Positions 7,116-11,199 of a stretch of DNA of 11,199 nt are shown piece after piece; position 1 is the first letter of the stretch, and every line of letters begins with the position of its first letter. The notes beneath the pieces are model-generated. The model worked only from the letters and a program-made list of their open reading frames with translations, was not told the DNA's origin and did not search any database. The position numbers were made by a program, and so were the translations under genes. Source of the DNA: Candidatus Helarchaeota archaeon (GTDB taxonomy: Archaea > Asgardarchaeota > Lokiarchaeia > Helarchaeales > HEL-GB-A); assembly GCA_013375455.1 (NCBI GenBank), contig JABXJT010000115.1, forward strand, positions 1-11,199, given 5' to 3'.

Positions 7116-9056
7116 ATGGAAGAACCCCGCATTGGAATTTTTGTTTGCCGCTGAGGTATCAATATTGCTGGGATTGTCAATGTCCCGAAGCTAGTAGAGT
7201 ATGCGAAGAAACTTGAGAATGTTGCTGTGGCTGATGAATATCTATCGATGTGCACTGAGCCTGGCGCTGTGTTTATTATGGAAAAGATCGAAGAAAATAA
7301 TCTTAATCGGGTAATCGTCGCCGCCTGTTCGCCTAAAACACACGAACCTGTCTTTCACGCTGTTTTAAAAGATGCAGGACTGCCACCACGGATGTTAGAA
7401 TTCGTTAATATCAGAGAGCACTGTTCATTCGTGCATATGAATGAGCCGGAAGCCGCACTTCTTCAAGCGAAGAATTTAATTCGTGCTGCGGTTCAGCGCG
7501 CCTTGTATTTAGAGGCTGTCCCCACTAAGACTGTAGATGTAATACCGGAAGCTATGGTGGTAGGCGGAGGCATTGCAGGACTTTCCGCTGCTTTGGATTT
7601 AGCGAATCAAGGATTTAAAGTATATCTCGTGGAGAAAGAGCTCACAATCGGTGGTCGAATGTCTCAAATGGATCGCGTGTTTCCAACCGACGACTGCGCC
7701 ATCTGAATCTTGGGTCCGAAAATGCTTGAAGCCGGACGCCACCCGAATATTCAAATCATGAGCTATTGCGATATTTTAGAAGTAACGGGTTATATCGGAA
7801 ATTTTACTGCAAAAGTTAGACAAAATCCACGCTATGTCGATGCTATAGTTTGTACCAACTGTGGGCTATGCCGCGAAGAATGCCCTGTTTCATTACCCAA
7901 TACATTTGACATGGGATTTTCCCCACGAAAAGCGATCGATCTTCCCTTCCCCCAGGCAGTTCCGACAGTATACGCGATCGATATGGATACTTGTGTTAAA
8001 TGCTACTACTGTGTTTCTGTCTGTCCGGTATATTGCATTGATTTTAGTGAAGAACCTAAAGAATACATATTAAATGTCGGAACTATAATTATCACAACTG
8101 GATGGGATATCAATGAACCGAAACTCTATGGCTATAGCGAATACGAAAACGTCATCAATCAACTTCAGCTGGAGCGGATACTCGCCCCAAATGGACCCAC
8201 ACTAGGACATCTAGTCCGGCCTTCGGATGGGAAGCGTCCCAAAAGCGTGTTGATGATTAATTGCGTTGGAAGTCGCGATCTCAATAATTGCGAGTTCTGC
8301 CCGGGTGTTTGCTGTTTAGTATCTATCAAGAATGCAAAGCTGATCATTTCAGAATATCCCGATTCGGAGATAATAATTAGCGCAATAGACATTCGAAGTC
8401 CAGGAAAGGATTATGAAGAATATTATAGGCGTTCGCGTGAATCCGGAATTAACTACATCAAGGGAATGGTTGGTTCGGTGGAAGAGGATCCGATTACAAA
8501 AAATCTCATATGTCAAGTGGAAAACATTCTCACAGGGGAACTCAAAGAATTAGAAGTCGAGATGGTCGTTCTATCAACTGCTCCAATAGCTTCCAAGGGA
8601 ACTGAGGAAATAGCTGAGGTAATGCGTCTAGAACGAAGTGCTGATGGTTACCTGAAGGAATATCATGCTCGTTTGAATCCTTTGGATACCAAGACTTACG
8701 GTATCTACATAGCCGGTATGGCACAAGGGCCTAAACCCATTGATTACTCGGTTTCTCAAGGACGAGGCGCTGCTTCGAGCGCATCCATCCCGATGCACGA
8801 CAGAAAATTTGAAATTGAACTAATACGGGCAATAGCGGATAACGAGCGCTGCTCGCGCTGCGGTGAATGCGTTGAGGCGTGCCCTTTTAACGCATTAAGT
8901 ATCGAGAATGATATGTTAATCGTTGACGAAATCGCTTGTCGTGGATGCGGCGCATGCGCAGCCATCTGTAAATCAAAATCAATAACGCTTCGGTATTTCC
9001 GCGATATCGCCTTCGAATCTTATATCGATGCGTTATTAGCACCGATCGAGGATTAA
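7116..9056 (+). CDS. hdrA: Heterodisulfide reductase subunit A (HdrA-like), predicted selenoprotein with two Sec residues
   Basis: HdrA is the flavin-based electron-bifurcating core of soluble heterodisulfide reductase-type complexes, splitting electrons between a disulfide-type acceptor and ferredoxin. Reading UGA at 7152 and 7704 as selenocysteine gives one 646-residue protein, the family's normal length. The N-terminal domain begins IGIFVCRUG (C11, U13) where HdrA has C-x-C-G. The FAD-binding Rossmann motif is VVGGGIAG (148-155). DDCAIU (C194, U197) replaces a conserved Cys. Four CxxCxxCxxxC ferredoxin motifs lie at 246-256, 293-303, 579-589 and 608-618. The CVGSRD region is followed by a Cys cluster (383, 392, 395, 399, 400). 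ATG 7116 has GGTGA 5 nt upstream; in-frame GTG 7107, ATG 7095 and GTG 7092 are alternatives that only lengthen the N-terminus. mvhD follows after 16 nt. The reading through both UGAs is strongly supported by homology on both sides; Sec rather than Cys insertion is inferred. Confidence 0.9.
7152..7154 (+). other. In-frame UGA, predicted Sec13 of HdrA
   Basis: This UGA lies at the second cysteine of the N-terminal C-x-C-G motif typical of HdrA; the first cysteine (C11) is kept. The protein sequence on both sides continues the HdrA family without a frame change. A short hairpin, GGGAT/GTCCC with a 7-nt loop (7170-7186), starts 16 nt after it. Confidence 0.82.
7704..7706 (+). other. In-frame UGA, predicted Sec197 of HdrA
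   Basis: The codon sits in DDCAI-UGA-ILGPKM, where HdrA proteins have a conserved cysteine three residues after C194. As I recall, methanococcal HdrA carries Sec in this region, which would make this a known type of position. A 5-bp stem GTCCG/CGGAC begins 8 nt downstream (7714), but it is not a clear SECIS. Confidence 0.85.
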
Positions 9057-9072
9057 ACAAGGAGGTAATTTA

Positions 9073-9510
9073 ATGTCGTTTCTACCAAAAATTGCAGCAT
9101 TTCTTTGTTGGAAATGAGGGTATGGTGCCGCGGATATGGCCGGTACCATCAGGTCCCAGTATCCTGCAAGTTTCCGGACAATTCGCGTGCCATGCACGGG
9201 ACGCATAAGCACGGATTTAATATTGCGTGCATTACGGAAGGGTGCGGATGCTGTTGTAGTCGTCGGATGATATGAAGGTGAATGCGAATACGAAACCGGG
9301 AACCTCTTAGCTATCACTAACGTAAAATACGTGAAACAGATGCTCGATCTTATTGGAATTGGCGGAGACCGCGTACAAATGCACTTTTGTACTGCTGCTG
9401 AAGGCGCAAAATTCTCAGACCTAGTCAAGGAAGTAACCGCACAAATCGTGGACTTGGGACCAAATCCCCTAAAATTAAAACCCACTGCCGAAGAAGAAGG
9501 ATCTTCATAG
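9073..9510 (+). CDS. mvhD: MvhD/VhuD-like electron-transfer subunit, predicted selenoprotein with two Sec residues
   Basis: MvhD is the small [2Fe-2S] protein that links hydrogenase or formate dehydrogenase to HdrA. Reading two UGAs (9115, 9268) as Sec gives a 145-residue protein of normal family length. Its motifs are AFLCWKUGYGAADMAG (C12, U15) where the family has C-x2-C, RVPCTGRI (C41), and VVVVGUYEGECEY (U66, C71) where the family has GC-x4-C. Thus one member of each Cys pair is Sec. The start is clear: ATG at 9073 follows a near-perfect Shine-Dalgarno AAGGAGGT (9059-9066). It begins 16 nt after the hdrA stop and ends TAG 76 nt before the FrhB-like gene, so all three are probably one operon. 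With UGA read as stop, no ORF longer than about 80 codons remains, so standard annotation would miss it. The gene name is by family similarity; the partner enzyme is not in the window. Confidence 0.88.
9115..9117 (+). other. In-frame UGA, predicted Sec15 of MvhD
   Basis: This UGA replaces the second cysteine of the N-terminal C-x2-C cluster motif (C12-W-K-U15). The downstream sequence GYGAADMAG matches the family's conserved AGADLAG stretch. A strong 8-bp hairpin starts 5 nt after the codon. Confidence 0.85.
9122..9149 (+). other. Hairpin directly after the first mvhD UGA
   Basis: ATGGTGCC (9122-9129) pairs with GGTACCAT (9142-9149), 8 bp with one G-U pair, leaving a 12-nt loop. It begins 5 nt after the UGA, roughly where a bacterial SECIS would lie. 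It lacks an obvious bulged U. It may be a bacterial-type SECIS or pairing imposed by coding sequence. Confidence 0.35.
9268..9270 (+). other. In-frame UGA, predicted Sec66 of MvhD
   Basis: This UGA replaces the first cysteine of the GC-x4-C motif near the centre of MvhD (G65-U66-YEGE-C71). The flanking VVVVG and GECEY match the family's GVLVGGCHxGDCHY region. No convincing hairpin directly follows it. Confidence 0.85.
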
Positions 9511-9515
9511 GAAAG

Positions 9516-9557
9516 CTTGGCTATGAAGGGACTGCCCTCTGCAAAGGGTTTCGGCAG
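9516..9557 (+). ncRNA. Candidate archaeal-type SECIS element downstream of mvhD
   Basis: Just after the mvhD stop, CTTGGC (9516-9521) can pair with GCAAAG (9541-9546) except for one G-A mismatch. Inside lies GAA followed by a GGG/CCC stem (9528-9530 and 9535-9537) with an ACTG loop. A GAA internal loop under a three-pair GC stem is, as I recall it, the hallmark of archaeal SECIS, which act from untranslated regions. An alternative fold pairs CTGCC (9532-9536) with GGCAG (9553-9557). One element here could serve all four UGAs on the operon message. The lower stem is imperfect, so confidence is limited. Confidence 0.4.
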
Positions 9558-9586
9558 CAAATTAAACTTTATAGGAAGGAAATATA

Positions 9587-10708
9587 TTGAGTGAGAGTTA
9601 CAAGTTCGACTCAGGAGATACAATCCGAGATCTCTTCAAATGGATGCTAAAAGAAAAAATCGTAGATGCCGTTATCGGGTTTGAAACAAAAAAAACCCGG
9701 TATCAAATTGCCCCTGTCGCCATTGAAGATCCTAAGAAAATTACTGATGTTCCCTTGAGCGTTTATATGGTATATAACTTTGCCAGGATGAATTCTGCTG
9801 CAAATTTCTTGCATAAAAAGCTAAATGGCGCAAAAGATAAAAAAGTAGCCCTAATCGCTCGCCCTTGTGATATTCGAGGTTTAGAAGAAATTTCTAAGCG
9901 GTTGCAAGTCAATTTGGATAATCTATTTCTCATTGGTACTGAATGTTATGGAACATTATCGTTCCAAGACGCACCCAAAGCATATACTGCACAAAAAATA
10001 GACTTCGCCAAAGTCACGAAAGAGTCTTTATCTGAAAATTCAGTAACTCTCTGGTTGGATGGCGGAAAAACGAAAACCATTACATTTGATAAGGAGTTAG
10101 ACCGGTGGGAAAGCTGTAATAGATGTCCTGATAAAATTCCTAAAAGCGCCGATTTAACTTTAGCAAACCTTGAAGGGACATATATTCTAACGACACAAAG
10201 CGATAAGGGAAAGGATGTCTTAAAGAAGGCACTTAATGCAAAGGCAGTTTCTCTTCAAAAAGCTGATGAGGCAACTATCAAGAAAAAGGACACATTAATG
10301 GGAAAGCTCATCGAAAAAGGCACCAATTTACGAGAGGCTATTATCGCAGGATTCATAAAATTATCTCCCGAAGAGCGATTCAAAACGGTTATTGAAAGTT
10401 ACGAGAACTGCCGTCGTTGTGGTGTTTGCACGCGGTCTTGTATTGTCTGTTTTTGTAAGGATTGCATCGTTATTGGAAAGAAAAAAGAACTTGATCCTGT
10501 CCTCTATTGTCTTACTAGACTTGGGCATATGGGCGATTCCTGCGTTCAGTGTGGGAAATGTGGCCAAAATTGTCCAGCAAAGATTCCTCTACCATTCATC
10601 CATTTAGTATTCTTGGACGAAATCAAGGCTACTTTTGGATTTATACCTGGCAAAAAAGATGAAGCCCCACCTCGATCAGGTGAAAGTATCAAACAGATAG
10701 CCCACTAA
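9587..10708 (+). CDS. FrhB/FdhB-like iron-sulfur flavoprotein subunit (coenzyme F420 hydrogenase/dehydrogenase beta family)
   Basis: Members of this family carry FAD and iron-sulfur clusters and pass electrons between a hydride carrier (F420 or NAD(P)H) and a partner such as hydrogenase, formate dehydrogenase or HdrA. The 373-residue protein has the family's central ARPCDIRGLEE (C94) and IGTECYGTL (C120), and CNRCPDKIP (C177, C180). The C-terminus has two CxxCxxCxxxC [4Fe-4S] motifs (C275-C285 and C319-C329). Between them lie extra cysteines C288, C290, C293 and C308, suggesting an additional metal site or thiol relay. There are no in-frame UGAs. It starts at TTG 9587, with GGAAGGA ending 6 nt upstream; an out-of-frame GTG follows at 9591. 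Its place after hdrA and mvhD suggests it feeds electrons into that module through MvhD. The true donor cannot be told from sequence alone. Confidence 0.85.
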   Translation: MSESYKFDSGDTIRDLFKWMLKEKIVDAVIGFETKKTRYQIAPVAIEDPKKITDVPLSVYMVYNFARMNSAANFLHKKLNGAKDKKVALIARPCDIRGLEEISKRLQVNLDNLFLIGTECYGTLSFQDAPKAYTAQKIDFAKVTKESLSENSVTLWLDGGKTKTITFDKELDRWESCNRCPDKIPKSADLTLANLEGTYILTTQSDKGKDVLKKALNAKAVSLQKADEATIKKKDTLMGKLIEKGTNLREAIIAGFIKLSPEERFKTVIESYENCRRCGVCTRSCIVCFCKDCIVIGKKKELDPVLYCLTRLGHMGDSCVQCGKCGQNCPAKIPLPFIHLVFLDEIKATFGFIPGKKDEAPPRSGESIKQIAH

Positions 10709-10736
10709 ACAATATCACTCAATTCTTTTATCCTAT

Positions 10737-10762
10737 CCCTCCTCTTGTTATTTTTCTGAGGG
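10737..10762 (+). terminator. Hairpin after the FrhB-like gene, possible terminator
   Basis: CCCTC (10737-10741) pairs with GAGGG (10758-10762), extendable by one T-A pair, around a T-rich 16-nt loop. A T run follows about 17 nt later (TATTTTTTG, about 10775-10783). It lies 28 nt after the stop codon and probably marks the operon end. It might instead be another structured 3' element of the selenoprotein message. Confidence 0.35.
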
Positions 10763-10855
10763 AATTTAAACCTCTATTTTTTGTTAATTGAAAAACTTTA
10801 AACACTCAATAGTATCAAAATTATTATAGAAACTTCAAGTGGGAGTGACAGTTAA

Positions 10856-11199
10856 TTGGAAAAAGAATGGACAGATAAGCAGAAGTATGATGTAACCTTA
10901 GAAAATTTAGTAGAGAACCATGTAATTCTCATGAAATTCCTAGAAGACAACTTCGGAAAAAATGCCATTGAGAAATATTATAACACTAAAAATGAGATGC
11001 AGTTCAAAGTTAAAATCGGGAAAACAGTAAAAATTGGCGCGAAAGTAATAAAAACTCTAAGCATCCAGAAATTTTTTGACGTTTTTATAAATCAACTAAT
11101 AAAGAATGCACAATACATGATTCCAATAAAATGCATCACAGGCATTGATTATGGCGACAAAAAAGCCATCATCCATATTGCTAAATGCACGAGCAAGCG
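10856..11199 (+). CDS. Unrecognised protein, N-terminal 114 residues, cut off by the window edge
   Basis: An open frame starts at TTG 10856 and runs off the right edge. GGGAG (10841-10845) is a suitable ribosome site, and a TAA stands directly before the start in the same frame, so no upstream extension is possible. The visible part is mostly helical and lysine-rich, with no signal peptide or membrane span. Two cysteines (IPIKCITG and HIAKCTSK) lie near the end. Hydrophobic strands around residues 91-107 suggest a small ligand-binding fold. It faintly recalls archaeal proteins annotated as L-2-amino-thiazoline-4-carboxylic acid hydrolase-like, but I cannot claim that. It is separated from the hdr operon by 147 nt with a hairpin and T run, so is probably a separate unit. 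Confidence 0.65.
   Translation, partial: MEKEWTDKQKYDVTLENLVENHVILMKFLEDNFGKNAIEKYYNTKNEMQFKVKIGKTVKIGAKVIKTLSIQKFFDVFINQLIKNAQYMIPIKCITGIDYGDKKAIIHIAKCTSK

Noticed and set aside
7227..9056. Two separate genes (7227-7706 and 7710-9056) or a broken hdrA pseudogene
   Set aside because: The two pieces are one HdrA in the same frame, joined by a single UGA at a conserved Cys position. No frameshift or other decay is visible, and the neighbouring mvhD shows the same pattern twice.
7116..9510. UGA read as tryptophan
   Set aside because: Trp is encoded by UGG in these same genes, and all four UGAs align with conserved cysteines, not tryptophans.
9036..9623. A 195-codon open frame on the minus strand opposite mvhD
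   Set aside because: It has no recognisable family, no ribosome site seen, and overlaps the well-supported plus-strand mvhD. It is open only because of the antisense codon pattern.
1..11199. tRNA, rRNA, CRISPR array, insertion sequence or integrase
   Set aside because: I saw no cloverleaf, regularly spaced repeats, terminal inverted repeats with a transposase, or recombinase motifs on either strand.

Overview
The window looks archaeal and probably comes from an anaerobic, selenocysteine-using lineage. An Asgard (Lokiarchaeota-like) source is my best guess, at about 60%. Several genes have TATA-like boxes about 25-30 nt upstream of the start with no Shine-Dalgarno site (leaderless-type), T-rich tracts follow some genes, and TTG starts occur behind good Shine-Dalgarno sites. 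The selenoproteins are of the HdrA/MvhD type. A bacterial source such as a Desulfobacterota sulfate reducer is the main alternative, because that group also carries Sec-containing HdrA and MvhD.

Left part, minus strand (1-4379): an arsenic-resistance group reads leftward as arsR, a nicotinamidase (pncA), and a thioredoxin-type arsenate reductase (arsC). A large P2-type cation-pumping ATPase follows behind its own promoter-like box and runs off the left edge. Divergently (4513-5565, plus strand) lies the Acr3 arsenite exporter. The shared 133-nt arsR-acr3 spacer holds a TATA-like box and a 10-bp direct repeat that could be the ArsR operator. ArsC reduces arsenate, Acr3 expels arsenite, and ArsR senses it.

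Middle (5566-7115): a class I (bacterial/eukaryotic-type) glyceraldehyde-3-phosphate dehydrogenase sits behind a promoter region rich in TTCAA/TTGAA inverted repeats. After it come a T-rich probable terminator, a possible 43-residue membrane peptide and a TATA-like promoter for the next operon.

Right part (7116-10708, plus strand): the main find is a three-gene electron-transfer operon of hdrA, mvhD and an FrhB/FdhB-like flavo-iron-sulfur subunit. hdrA and mvhD are each interrupted by two in-frame UGA codons. All four UGAs fall where the families have conserved cysteines in Cys-pair motifs (C-x-U, C-x2-U, C-x2-U, U-x4-C). I read them as selenocysteine, giving HdrA with U13 and U197 and MvhD with U15 and U66. 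A SECIS-like hairpin candidate lies just downstream of mvhD. Ordinary ORF calling would fragment hdrA and miss mvhD completely. No heterodisulfide reductase B/C subunits, hydrogenase large/small subunits or Sec machinery are in view.

Right edge (10856-11199): the start of an unrecognised protein that runs off the window. I see no tRNA, rRNA, CRISPR array, insertion sequence or integrase.
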